In this document: one piece after another, positions 1-6,991 of the stretch
Numbering within the stretch: position 1 is the stretch's first letter
How the letters are laid out: each line of letters begins with the position of its first letter
The notes under the pieces: generated by a model
Told to the model about the DNA's origin: nothing
Seen by the model: the letters and a program-made list of their open reading frames with translations, nothing else
The model's database searches: none
Position numbers and translations under genes: made by a program
Assembly: GCA_964645645.1 (NCBI GenBank)
Contig: CAZYBC010000016.1
Span: 1-24,898 of the forward strand
Length of the DNA stretch: 24,898 nt
Direction of reading: 5' to 3'
Source: CAZYBC01 sp964645645
GTDB lineage: Bacteria; Patescibacteriota; Microgenomatia; UBA1400; PJMF01

Positions 1-23
1 AAACAAGATTCTCTTTTTTTTTG

Positions 24-311
24 TCAAGATGATCTGCGAGAACGCAGTTGCCCTGCTAATAAAGTAATCTCTTTAGAATCGGTAAAAGTTTTGATCCACT
101 CAATTCTTTTTTTTAAGACTTCTAATGGGATAGCATGACCTTTAGGTGTAACCCAATCTTTTTGGTAACACCAATTGCAACGGGTGTAACATTGCTGAGT
201 GATTTCTAGGATTACCGATCCGCCAGTTAATAAAACAGGACGCGGTTCTTTTTCTTTATTCTCCACAGTAATTGGATTTTGTTCAGTAGTTGTTTGAATT
301 TTTTCAGCCAT
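24..311 (-). CDS. Radical SAM protein, N-terminal part only (broken or cut at window edge)
   Basis: The 95-residue product has a disordered, Glu/Lys-rich start and then the radical SAM cluster signature C41-YTR-C45-NW-C48, which binds the 4Fe-4S cluster that cleaves S-adenosylmethionine. The segment ITLLAGQ near residue 85 sits where the family's GGEP motif is expected, but the reading then turns into LRSRRSS and stops. Family members are several hundred residues long, so the catalytic barrel is missing. Dropping one G from the GGG run near 53-55 opens a frame that continues to the window edge, so a frameshift or a contig-end error is possible. It starts 3 nt after the zinc-ribbon gene and is probably cotranscribed with it. 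The substrate cannot be predicted. Confidence 0.55.
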   Translation of the reverse strand: MAEKIQTTTEQNPITVENKEKEPRPVLLTGGSVILEITQQCYTRCNWCYQKDWVTPKGHAIPLEVLKKRIEWIKTFTDSKEITLLAGQLRSRRSS

Positions 312-314
312 TTT

Positions 315-692
315 TTAAATTAACAAATAATAAGCTGCAAAAATGCCAATAATTGCTATGCTAGTTATGCTAAAAATTAATAACAAATGATTTTTTTTCT
401 TAGGTAAGTCCTGATTAGACAGAGTTTGTTTAGCTGCTGTATTAGTTACGGACTCAGTTGTTAAAGAATTATTTGCCACAGGTTTATGAATTTCACTATT
501 GCATAAATAAACCGTTGCTAATTGTTGTTGCACTGGATCAACTTCAACTTTTTGAACAGTTTGTTCTTGAGAGATGGTCTGCTTTTGAGCTTGGCGGCTT
601 TTTAAAATTTGATAATCAGCAAAAATAATGCCGCAATTGGAGCAGAAGGTATCTTGATTATCAGCATTAAAACCACAATTAGGACATTGCAT
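315..692 (-). CDS. Zinc-ribbon protein with C-terminal membrane anchor
   Basis: The 125-residue product begins with a zinc ribbon, C3-PN-C6 and C17-SN-C20, of the kind found at the N-terminus of many small bacterial membrane proteins. A polar, Gln/Thr/Ser-rich linker of about 75 residues follows, then a KKK stretch and one hydrophobic segment (about 102-124) at the very end. The ribbon should face the cytoplasm with the tail in the membrane. No enzyme motif is visible. The start is supported by the ribbon beginning at residue 3 and by a TAAAAT box 9 nt upstream. It lies just upstream of the radical SAM fragment. The molecular role is unknown. Confidence 0.7.
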   Translation of the reverse strand: MQCPNCGFNADNQDTFCSNCGIIFADYQILKSRQAQKQTISQEQTVQKVEVDPVQQQLATVYLCNSEIHKPVANNSLTTESVTNTAAKQTLSNQDLPKKKNHLLLIFSITSIAIIGIFAAYYLLI

Positions 693-701
693 CTTAAACT
701 C

Positions 702-732
702 ATTTTACAATCAAATGGCTATTAATTACAAT
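702..732. promoter_or_regulatory. Divergent -10 boxes for the zinc-ribbon gene and the 740 gene
   Basis: On the minus strand a TAAAAT box (plus 702-707) lies 9 nt before the zinc-ribbon start, with TTGTAA 18 nt further upstream. On the plus strand TACAAT (727-732) lies 7 nt before the ATG at 740, which predicts an mRNA starting at or near the start codon. Assigned by eye. Confidence 0.45.
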
Positions 733-739
733 AAAGGCT

Positions 740-1021
740 ATGCAAAGAGGAATGTTAAGTATCTCTAAAACCCAATTAACTGAAATTATTAAATATTTGC
801 CAGTGGTAGAGGAAAACCAATTTTTATTGGCTAAATTGACTGCTGGTTTAGCTGCCAATCAAGATCCAGTTTCAATTTTGATAAATGAAGAAGAATTAGA
901 TTTAATTTTAGATAGTTTACCAGCCCCAGTGGAAAATAATAGTCAGCTACTTAGAGAAACGCGTCAAGTTTTACAAGAAACTTTAAATAGATTGCGTTTC
1001 AATAGTCTTACTTCACAGTAA
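740..1021 (+). CDS. Small hypothetical protein made of two similar halves
   Basis: I do not recognise this 93-residue soluble, helical-looking acidic protein. Residues 6-37 and 47-78 appear to be copies of one unit: each has a short beta-like start (LSIS / ILIN), a leucine/isoleucine helix ending in YLP or SLP, a V-E-N turn and a second helix with LL. There is no signal peptide, membrane segment or cysteine. The start at 740 fits a TACAAT box 7 nt upstream; an ATG at 752 is the alternative. It is transcribed away from the zinc-ribbon gene and converges on the lipid kinase gene, so it is probably monocistronic. A protein-protein interaction role is possible but unsupported. Confidence 0.6.
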   Translation: MQRGMLSISKTQLTEIIKYLPVVEENQFLLAKLTAGLAANQDPVSILINEEELDLILDSLPAPVENNSQLLRETRQVLQETLNRLRFNSLTSQ

Positions 1022-1026
1022 GTCTA
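1003..1026. other. Hairpin over the stop codon of the 740 gene
   Basis: CTTACT-TCAC-AGTAAG forms a 6-bp stem, with three more outer pairs after a T-T mismatch. The TAA stop lies inside the 3' arm. No T-run follows, so it is a poor intrinsic terminator, but it lies between convergent genes. Its 3' arm CAGTAAGTCTA is also found in the palindromic element at 2822-2858. Confidence 0.4.
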
Positions 1027-1034
1027 GCTAGCAT

Positions 1035-1412
1035 TTAAGCTAACTTTAAAATTAATTTAGGTAGAAAAATCTTTAAGCCAATAATTGCGGCTACAATGGC
1101 AATAACTAAAACAGCTCCTGCAGCGGTGTCTCTAGCTCTGGTAGTAGCTTGATAAGAAAGCTTTAATTCATTTCTGATTAAATTAGCTAATTCTTCAATA
1201 GCTGTGTTACTTAATTCAGCGGCCATGACTATGGCAATTAAAATTAATACAGTTTGCCATTCACTAGAATTTAATTTTAGCCAGGCGCCACAACTTAAAA
1301 CTAAGATCATGGCTAAGCCATGCACACGCATATTACGTTCTTTAAAACCAGACAGAATCCCTCTCCCAGCATAAAAAAAAGCTTTAAAAAATTTACCTAG
1401 TTTTTTGGACAT
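1035..1412 (-). CDS. dgkA: Diacylglycerol kinase / undecaprenol kinase (DgkA family)
   Basis: This small integral-membrane kinase phosphorylates a lipid alcohol with ATP: diacylglycerol in Proteobacteria, undecaprenol in many Gram-positives. The 125 residues match the family's usual length. The family signature is clear: E25-R-N-M with R29 and H31, then A65-E66-L-S-N69-T70-A71-I72-E73-E74, then A93-R-D95-T-A-A-G99. Three membrane helices are visible (about 33-47, 53-70, 99-118). The usual lysine of the KD-AAG motif reads as Arg. In a bacterium that also encodes a polyprenyl-phosphate GT4 (16294-17358), recycling of undecaprenol is the likelier role, but sequence alone does not settle the substrate. 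A CATAAT box lies 6 nt before the ATG. Confidence 0.88.
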   Translation of the reverse strand: MSKKLGKFFKAFFYAGRGILSGFKERNMRVHGLAMILVLSCGAWLKLNSSEWQTVLILIAIVMAAELSNTAIEELANLIRNELKLSYQATTRARDTAAGAVLVIAIVAAIIGLKIFLPKLILKLA

Positions 1413-1453
1413 AAGTGCATTATGCTGGCTAAAAAATATGATTGCAAGCAGAG

Positions 1454-2713
1454 CTATAAATTTGTTTCATTTTTTTGACTATCCAACAAACTCCCCACAT
1501 TTTTTTTAGCATTTATTTCAGTTACTACTGGGCAATATTTTTGCCAATTTTTTGGTGGCTGATAATTACAATCAGTTGGCTCAGTGTAATTGAAAATTTT
1601 ACCAGCATAATTTCTTAAAACCCACTTGTGATGAGATTGCGATAAAACATAGTTTGGCATCACTGGCACTTTGCCACCGCCACCAATGCCATCAATTACA
1701 AAAGTGGGCACGGCAAAACCACTAACATGGCCACGCAAATTTTCAATGATTTCAATACCTTCACTAACGCGAGTTCTAAAATGTTCTAATCCTTGGCTTA
1801 AATCACATTGGTATAAATAGTAAGGTCTAACTCTATTTGCTGTTAATAATTGAACTAATCTTTTTTGAATTTGAGGGTGATTGTTTATGCCTTTTAGTAA
1901 AACCGATTGATTGCCCAGTGGTATCCCCGCATCAACAATTTTTTGACAGGCAGATGCAGCTAAATCAGTCATTTCTTTTGGATGATTAAAATGAGTATTA
2001 ATCCAAATTGGCTGGTGTTTTTTTAAGACTTTGATTAGTTCATCATCAATCCGCATCGGCATCACCACCGGGGTCCGAGTACCAAAACGAATAATTTCCA
2101 CATGTTTGATAGCTCTTAGTTTAGTTAAAATTTGATCAATTCTTGAGTTTGATAGAGTAAAAGGATCACCACCACTTAATAAAATATCTCTAACCATTGT
2201 GTGATTCTTAATATATTCAATTGCTTTTTCTAGATTGGCCATAGAAGTTGGGACATCACTTTCTCCAGCCCATCTTCTTCTAGTGCAGTGGCGACAATAC
2301 ATTGAACATTGATAAGTTAAATAAATAATTAATCTATCTGGATAACGATGCGTAAGGATGCCTTTTAACTCATCAGGACTATCCACATCTTCATGAAGTG
2401 GATCTTCAGCTTCAGCAGAGCTAATTTGGGTTTCTGCTAAACTAGGGATAGCTTGAAGTCTAATGGGGCAATCTGGATCATCAGGATCAATCTGAGATAA
2501 ATAATAGGGAGTGATAGCCATGCGAAGTTGATTGAGTGATTGGGTAATTTGTTGAGTTTGGGTTTGAGTAAGGTAAAGAAGAGTTTGCAATTGTGCGGGT
2601 GAAGTAATGCGATGGGTCATTTGCCAGCGCCAATCTAACCATTGGCGATCAGGGAGACCCTCCCACGTTTTATGAATTTTGGCTAAGTTGTAGTAAAAAA
2701 GTTTTTTTGACAT
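1454..2713 (-). CDS. kamA: L-lysine 2,3-aminomutase
   Basis: This radical SAM, PLP-dependent enzyme converts L-lysine to L-beta-lysine. In the 419 residues I see the cluster motif C136-SMY-C140-RH-C143, the SGGDPF motif (180-185), and the PLP lysine K348 in GGGGK. D304 (YQCDL) and D341 (VIDGIGGGG) correspond to the residues that bind the substrate's distal amine in the clostridial enzyme. Those residues and the C-terminal extension argue for the free-lysine enzyme over the shorter EpmB that acts with EF-P. The C-terminal zinc cysteines of the clostridial enzyme are only partly represented (C382, C394). No beta-lysine acetyltransferase (AblB) is in the window. The neighbouring HxxxDG protein and ATP-grasp ligase are possible users of beta-lysine (inference). 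A 218-nt leader region with the palindromic repeat lies upstream. Confidence 0.9.
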   Translation of the reverse strand: MSKKLFYYNLAKIHKTWEGLPDRQWLDWRWQMTHRITSPAQLQTLLYLTQTQTQQITQSLNQLRMAITPYYLSQIDPDDPDCPIRLQAIPSLAETQISSAEAEDPLHEDVDSPDELKGILTHRYPDRLIIYLTYQCSMYCRHCTRRRWAGESDVPTSMANLEKAIEYIKNHTMVRDILLSGGDPFTLSNSRIDQILTKLRAIKHVEIIRFGTRTPVVMPMRIDDELIKVLKKHQPIWINTHFNHPKEMTDLAASACQKIVDAGIPLGNQSVLLKGINNHPQIQKRLVQLLTANRVRPYYLYQCDLSQGLEHFRTRVSEGIEIIENLRGHVSGFAVPTFVIDGIGGGGKVPVMPNYVLSQSHHKWVLRNYAGKIFNYTEPTDCNYQPPKNWQKYCPVVTEINAKKNVGSLLDSQKNETNL

Positions 2714-2821
2714 AAAAAAATAAAAATTGACTTATAAATAAAAAAGGAAAAATTTTGAGAATTGATGAGATTCGTTAAAAAAAGATCTTCACATCGGTGA
2801 TAACAAGTTAAGCTGTTTCAT

Positions 2822-2858
2822 TAGACTTCCTACGAAATTTTATTTTGCAGTAAGTCTA
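2822..2858. repeat. Long imperfect palindrome, copy 1
   Basis: Arms TAGACTT (2822-2828) and AAGTCTA (2852-2858) pair. Inside them the core TAC-GAAATTTTATTTTGCAG pairs almost to the centre, leaving a TTT loop at 2839-2841. The core matches copy 2 at 6068-6106, while the outer arms differ and still pair. A further CAAGTT (2804-2809) / AACTTG (2868-2873) pair could extend the structure. It lies in the 218-nt gap (2714-2931) between the nuclease gene and kamA, in which I see no tRNA or credible coding region. Confidence 0.7.
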
Positions 2859-2931
2859 TTCAGAATCAACTTGCGGCTTAAATTGTAGAAGAGTTGGGGG
2901 GTGGTGACAAGTACAACTAACTAGATCAAAG

Positions 2932-3372
2932 TTATTTTTTACTTCTTCTTCCTCTTCCTTTTTTATTGTCAGTTCTTTGATTAGTATCTGATTCAAGTTG
3001 ATCAAACATATCTAATTGGAGCTTGGGTTTAGGAGCACTAGCTTTTCTTTCTCGTCGTTTCCAAGCTCGGCGTTTGGGGAAATGAGCTAAAAAACGATCA
3101 ATAGAGAATAAAGTTGGTTGCAGTTTTTGAAAAAACTTTAATAACTCTAAAGGGATAGGTGCCCAGCCGCGATGTAATTTACGATGGTCTTCTGGAGTTA
3201 GCGCAACGGCGTTAAGAGGAGATTTAACTAAGTCTTCTTGGATTTGTAAACGTCTGGCTTCAGCCGCTGGAATCAAATGATGAACATGCCCTTTTCTTAA
3301 CCCAGCTTTATTTAGAGCTTTGTCTTTAACTGATTGTTCAAACTCTACGCCATCTCTGCCACGTTTGGCCAT
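2932..3372 (-). CDS. HNH-like nuclease with basic tail and possible clamp-binding motif
   Basis: The 146-residue product has the His-metal (beta-beta-alpha, HNH/Endo VII-like) layout: H31-H32-L-I-P35, then N54 in SPLNAVAL, then H63-RKL-H67. Family members cut DNA or RNA with one metal ion. The C-terminal 50 residues are strongly basic (RRAWKRRERK, KKGRGRRSKK) and probably contact nucleic acid. Between the two basic stretches is Q119-L-D-M-F123, which resembles the pentapeptide (QL[SD]LF; QADMF in E. coli DnaE) that docks proteins on the beta sliding clamp. There is no immunity-like neighbour or secretion signal, so a housekeeping or repair role is more likely than a toxin. The exact family is uncertain. 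The ATG at 3372 is not preceded by a clear Shine-Dalgarno sequence. Confidence 0.7.
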   Translation of the reverse strand: MAKRGRDGVEFEQSVKDKALNKAGLRKGHVHHLIPAAEARRLQIQEDLVKSPLNAVALTPEDHRKLHRGWAPIPLELLKFFQKLQPTLFSIDRFLAHFPKRRAWKRRERKASAPKPKLQLDMFDQLESDTNQRTDNKKGRGRRSKK

Positions 3373-3386
3373 AATTGTTCTTTTAA

Positions 3387-3405
3387 TTGCAAATTAAGTT
3401 TGCAA
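3387..3405. promoter_or_regulatory. Inverted repeat upstream of the nuclease gene
   Basis: TTGCAAA-ttaag-TTTGCAA is a perfect 7-bp inverted repeat starting 15 nt before the nuclease start. It could be an operator or a leader hairpin. No partner regulator is evident. Confidence 0.35.
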
Positions 3406-3466
3406 ATATCTTATATCTATTTAAAGCAGGCTTGGCTTAAGAAAAAAAGACAGCAGAAAAGCACAC

Positions 3467-6010
3467 TTAAGTTTTTTCAAAACTTTCTATGTAAGTTTTA
3501 ATGCTTTGGGCAGAGGTATATGCTTCTTGATTACTGCGGTTTTTAATTCTAATTGATAAAATCATTTGGTCTAGTTTATTTTTTTCATCTAAAGTACAGT
3601 GAGTAGAACAAATAGTTATGGCAGATTGCTGATTAGGTGTAAGAGCTGGTCCGGCAGTCCGGTTACCTAAAGTGGCTTGTTGGCGAAGTAACTCTTGTGG
3701 GTCTATAGCTGTACCATCAACTTTAAATCTTGGCAAACTAAAAGCCGAAATCATTGAACCTTGTAAATATTTTAAAGCAAGACTGAAAATTTGCGATAAA
3801 GTATTGAGCGGTTGATGCAAACTTTCTGCTAAGGTAGTGACCACTCCTCTAACTAATCTTTGGATATTGCTTTGTTGTAGCCCATTGTCAAATTGTGCTT
3901 GCAAGATTTGTAAGAGATGAGTTTTTTGACTATCAGTTAAATGTGGCCATTGTTTAAGATCAAAGCCATTAGTTAATCTGGCTAGATCAAGGTCACTATC
4001 GATTCTGGCATCACCTAATAACATGCCAATAATGTCATGCTCTGGAATTTTAGCCATTTGCCGATACTGATCAATAAGTGCTAACTGCATCACAAATGAA
4101 GGGCTACTGAGAAATGAGTTTTTTGGCAATTGGGCTGTTTTTTTTAAGTCTCTAGCGTAAGCAGCGACTTCATTAACCATCAAGAAAAATTTAGTAGCTT
4201 CTACATTAACTTGAACGGGGAAATAACCTTGGCGTTTTTCTAATTTATCTAATGGTGGAAAAATTCCTATTTGTGGTGCTTCGCTTAATTCGTCTGGTTT
4301 ATGTGTTGCTCTAGCCAATTTATCCATGATTCCAGCCAATAATTCTTTTGTATGCCCACCGTCAAAAATATCATGATTAGTACTAATACTTAAACAAAGT
4401 TTATTATTAGTGCGTTGAGCTAACATCACAAAGTTGGCATTGGGAAATTTAGATCTAATTTTATTAACCTCATAAGATGTTTGAGAAGTCAAGGTTTCTT
4501 CTGTCTGATTTTCATCAAGATTTAAAATTAAGATTGGTAAAGAAGCCAATTCTCTTAATACTTTATATGCTGTTTGTTGGCTTAATCCAAAAAAATTAAA
4601 TTTTTCTTTAGCTAGTTTTAAAGCTTCTTGAAGTGTGCTACCTTCAAGAAGTAATTGATAAAAGTTACTAATCTGTTTTGGTTCTAATTGGCTATCTGCA
4701 GATTTAAAATTTTGAATTTCTTCAACAAAAAATTTCCCCTGCATCAGTCTGATAATTACTTGACCAGTCTGAGGAAGTAAAACATTAGCCTCTCTAGAAG
4801 AACGATTATAATTAGCAAAAGGATTAGCTTTAATGAATTTAGCCATCAAACGGTTGAGTAAACTACCTTGAGGATCAACTTCCCATTGATGATGACTATA
4901 TGCTAAGGTTTCTGCAAAAGATTGAGTAATCGCTTCTTCCAAAGTATCATTATTTAGCTCTGAACTGATACTCACCTCTCTAGTTTCATCAAAGGCAACC
5001 GCATTAAGTAGTCTTAAATCACCAGCAGCTTTAATTAGATCTAGATTTAATTTAGCATATCTACGCCATGGGGAAGTAAGAAAATTAGTCAGAGAACTAA
5101 TCACCGTATGGTCCCAAACCAGTTGCCGATATTCATCAATAGCCGCTAAGAGTTTACTTTGTGGTTGTTTTTTTTCTAGGTATGTTACTAATTGATCAGT
5201 TATTTTTAATAAATCCAAAGGATGAATATTTTGATCAATTGCAGCGGGGATAGCCCAAGCAAGTCTTTTAGAGACCTTATTTAATAAATTTATTAATTCT
5301 GTTCTTTTTTCACCAAAAGGCTTATTGAGAATATCTACCAAAAAAAAGATCTTTTTTTCTAATTCTGTTCCTGGATTAGCCTCTAAAGCATTAATAATCT
5401 TTTGATTATCAAAATGTCTCATTTCAGGTTTTGCCGCTTTAACAGCTTCACTAAGTTGTTTGCCTAAAATTGCTGCTTCAACTTTTTCTCTTTCTTTGTG
5501 TTTTAATTTTTGTAAAGCCTGAAGAATTTCTATTGGACCTTTTATGGCACTAACTTCACTTCGGATTAGAAAGTTAGCATCTAAGTAAGAAAAATCTATG
5601 TCTAACTGTTTACTCACATCAGTTATTTTTTTTATAGCGTCTAATTCTGTTTCGCTAAAGTCTTGAGGGTGACTGGTTACATCACGAGCTAATTTTAAGT
5701 ATTGTCTAGCTGCTTTACAGTAAAAAATTTCACTAATCCTAGAAGGAATGCCTAAAAAAGCTCCATTAACTATGGCTTTAAATCGAGTAAAAGCTGAAGG
5801 AGTTTCTGTTTCTGGATAATGAGCCTGATAAATTTGATCAATCACGGCAAATAATTTTTTAACTTCTTCATTAAATGATTCTTTATCTTGGGTGGGTGGT
5901 TCTTCTGGAGATTGAGGAGGTATCGCTGAAGCTTCAGCAGGAGCATGGTCCTTAGGACGCCAAAATTGTTTAACGACTTTAGGTACTAGTAAAGTTGGTA
6001 ACTCAAACAT
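3467..6010 (-). CDS. Large unknown protein with an HxxxDG acyltransferase-like motif
   Basis: I do not recognise this 847-residue protein as a named family. After a Pro/Glu-rich linker (about 22-42) it looks soluble and helical, with no signal peptide or membrane segment. At 546-551 the strand-loop LSISTN-HDIFDGG-H matches the HxxxDG catalytic motif shared by CoA-dependent acyltransferases (CAT, the E2 catalytic domain) and non-ribosomal peptide condensation domains, with a hydrophobic strand before and a helix after, as in those folds. The flanking region (about 430-740) could form such a domain; the first half has no visible signature. It has a strong promoter (TTGACT-17-CATAAT) and diverges from an ATP-grasp ligase gene. 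Acyl or aminoacyl transfer is a hypothesis based on this one motif; a chance match is possible. Confidence 0.75.
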   Translation of the reverse strand: MFELPTLLVPKVVKQFWRPKDHAPAEASAIPPQSPEEPPTQDKESFNEEVKKLFAVIDQIYQAHYPETETPSAFTRFKAIVNGAFLGIPSRISEIFYCKAARQYLKLARDVTSHPQDFSETELDAIKKITDVSKQLDIDFSYLDANFLIRSEVSAIKGPIEILQALQKLKHKEREKVEAAILGKQLSEAVKAAKPEMRHFDNQKIINALEANPGTELEKKIFFLVDILNKPFGEKRTELINLLNKVSKRLAWAIPAAIDQNIHPLDLLKITDQLVTYLEKKQPQSKLLAAIDEYRQLVWDHTVISSLTNFLTSPWRRYAKLNLDLIKAAGDLRLLNAVAFDETREVSISSELNNDTLEEAITQSFAETLAYSHHQWEVDPQGSLLNRLMAKFIKANPFANYNRSSREANVLLPQTGQVIIRLMQGKFFVEEIQNFKSADSQLEPKQISNFYQLLLEGSTLQEALKLAKEKFNFFGLSQQTAYKVLRELASLPILILNLDENQTEETLTSQTSYEVNKIRSKFPNANFVMLAQRTNNKLCLSISTNHDIFDGGHTKELLAGIMDKLARATHKPDELSEAPQIGIFPPLDKLEKRQGYFPVQVNVEATKFFLMVNEVAAYARDLKKTAQLPKNSFLSSPSFVMQLALIDQYRQMAKIPEHDIIGMLLGDARIDSDLDLARLTNGFDLKQWPHLTDSQKTHLLQILQAQFDNGLQQSNIQRLVRGVVTTLAESLHQPLNTLSQIFSLALKYLQGSMISAFSLPRFKVDGTAIDPQELLRQQATLGNRTAGPALTPNQQSAITICSTHCTLDEKNKLDQMILSIRIKNRSNQEAYTSAQSIKTYIESFEKT

Positions 6011-6027
6011 AAATAATCTTATTTTCT

Positions 6028-6056
6028 ATTATGCGTTGTTTAAAAAGCAGAGTCAA
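6028..6056 (-). promoter_or_regulatory. Promoter of the 847-residue protein gene
   Basis: Minus-strand TTGACT (plus 6051-6056), a 17-nt spacer and CATAAT (plus 6028-6033) form a near-consensus sigma-70 promoter. It leaves a short leader before the ATG at 6010. Confidence 0.6.
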
Positions 6057-6067
6057 TTTAAAATTTG

Positions 6068-6106
6068 TTATTCTTACTACAAAATTTTATTTTGCAGTAA
6101 GAATAA
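6068..6106. repeat. Long palindrome, copy 2
   Basis: TTATTCTTACT (6068-6078) pairs perfectly with AGTAAGAATAA (6096-6106). After one A-C mismatch the stem continues CAAAAT / ATTTTG to a TTT loop (6086-6088), giving about 17 pairs. The core matches copy 1. It lies between two divergent promoters, so it is not a terminator of either flanking gene. Confidence 0.75.
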
Positions 6107-6112
6107 TGTCTT

Positions 6113-6140
6113 TTGATTAATTGCTAAGCAATGCTAAAAT
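6113..6140 (+). promoter_or_regulatory. Promoter of the ATP-grasp gene
   Basis: TTGATT (6113-6118), a 16-nt spacer and an extended -10, TGC-TAAAAT (box 6135-6140), end 6 nt before the ATG at 6147. This predicts a leaderless mRNA. Confidence 0.55.
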
Positions 6141-6146
6141 AAGCTG

Positions 6147-6905
6147 ATGTTTAAGGATTTTTCTCAACCAACTTTTGTGCCTAGAACTTCTCAATTATTA
6201 TTTGAAGCAGCCAAACAAAAAAATTTAGCTCCCAAGTGGTTTACTGATTATGGAACTTTTTATTGCCAATATCATGGTAAAAATTATTATTTTTACCAAA
6301 GTTTTAATCAGTTTAATTCTCAATTAGGGAGTTGGTTTACCAAAGATAAATTTGCCACTCGCCAGTTATTAGCAATCAATAATTTAGAGCAACTTAATAT
6401 TCCTTATTTTTTTAGTCAAGATTTATTAGCCTTAAAAAAATTTTTTAATTTATATCAACCTTTAATTGCTAAACCAGTTCTAGGTGAAAAGGCGCATGGA
6501 GTTTTTTTAGTAAAAGACCAAGCAGAATTAAAAAAATTTGATTTAACTAATACTTTATTTGAACAATTTATAATAGGAGATGAATATCGTTGTTTGCTAT
6601 TAAATAATCAGCTAATTGGTTTACAAAAAAAAGTTTTAACTCCCAAAGAAAATCAACCCTGGAAGAAAAAATTTATTAATTTACCACTTCATAGCCAGCC
6701 AGATTTAGAAAATTTGGCTTTACAAATTAATCAATTAATTAAGCAAAAACTAATTGCCATAGATTTTATAGTTACTCCAACTAAACAAATTTTCTTTTTG
6801 GAGGCTAACAGTAATCCTGGTTTGCATAAATTTCATTATCCTGATGAGGGAAAAAAACAATTGGTGGCAGATAAAATTTTAGAATTGATTTTATCGGCTA
6901 AGTGA
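6147..6905 (+). CDS. ATP-grasp ligase, substrate unknown
   Basis: The 252-residue soluble protein has the ATP-grasp fold signatures: K67-DKFATRQLL at the start of the ATP domain, the nucleotide-binding strand LIAK109-PVLGEKAHGV with a small loop, the hinge FEQFIIGDEYR (138-148), and the metal-binding pair D206 and E219-ANSNPG. Such enzymes join a carboxylate, activated as an acyl-phosphate, to an amine or thiol. The pattern resembles RimK/cyanophycin-synthetase-like ligases more than biotin carboxylase types, but I cannot assign a substrate. It diverges from the HxxxDG protein and lies about 3.4 kb from lysine aminomutase, so an amino-acid ligase is an attractive guess. TGA-TAG tandem stops end it, and a bidirectional terminator follows. 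Confidence 0.8.
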   Translation: MFKDFSQPTFVPRTSQLLFEAAKQKNLAPKWFTDYGTFYCQYHGKNYYFYQSFNQFNSQLGSWFTKDKFATRQLLAINNLEQLNIPYFFSQDLLALKKFFNLYQPLIAKPVLGEKAHGVFLVKDQAELKKFDLTNTLFEQFIIGDEYRCLLLNNQLIGLQKKVLTPKENQPWKKKFINLPLHSQPDLENLALQINQLIKQKLIAIDFIVTPTKQIFFLEANSNPGLHKFHYPDEGKKQLVADKILELILSAK

Positions 6906-6945
6906 TAGTGATCTTTAGGCTGTAGTTTTTTGTTAATACAACTAA

Positions 6946-6970
6946 AAACACCCTCACAAGGAGGGTGTTT
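6946..6970. terminator. Bidirectional intrinsic terminator
   Basis: AAACACCCTC-acaag-GAGGGTGTTT forms a 10-bp GC-core hairpin with an A-run before it and a T-run after it. It therefore works for both convergent genes, the ATP-grasp gene (plus) and galU (minus). Confidence 0.9.
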
Positions 6971-6991
6971 TAAATTAACAAATTAATTAAA

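Noticed and set aside
2765..2800. Twelve-codon plus-strand reading frame (MRFVKKRSSHR) in the gap upstream of kamA
   Set aside because: Too short to support, with no well-placed ribosome site and no partner gene.
2714..2931. Possible tRNA, lysine riboswitch or other known RNA before kamA
   Set aside because: I find no T-loop/anticodon pattern and no recognisable lysine-riboswitch layout. Only the palindromic element is supported.
2932..3372. HNH protein as a toxin of a toxin-immunity or contact-dependent system
   Set aside because: No signal or delivery domain, no small partner gene beside it, and a basic clamp-motif tail better suited to an intracellular DNA role.
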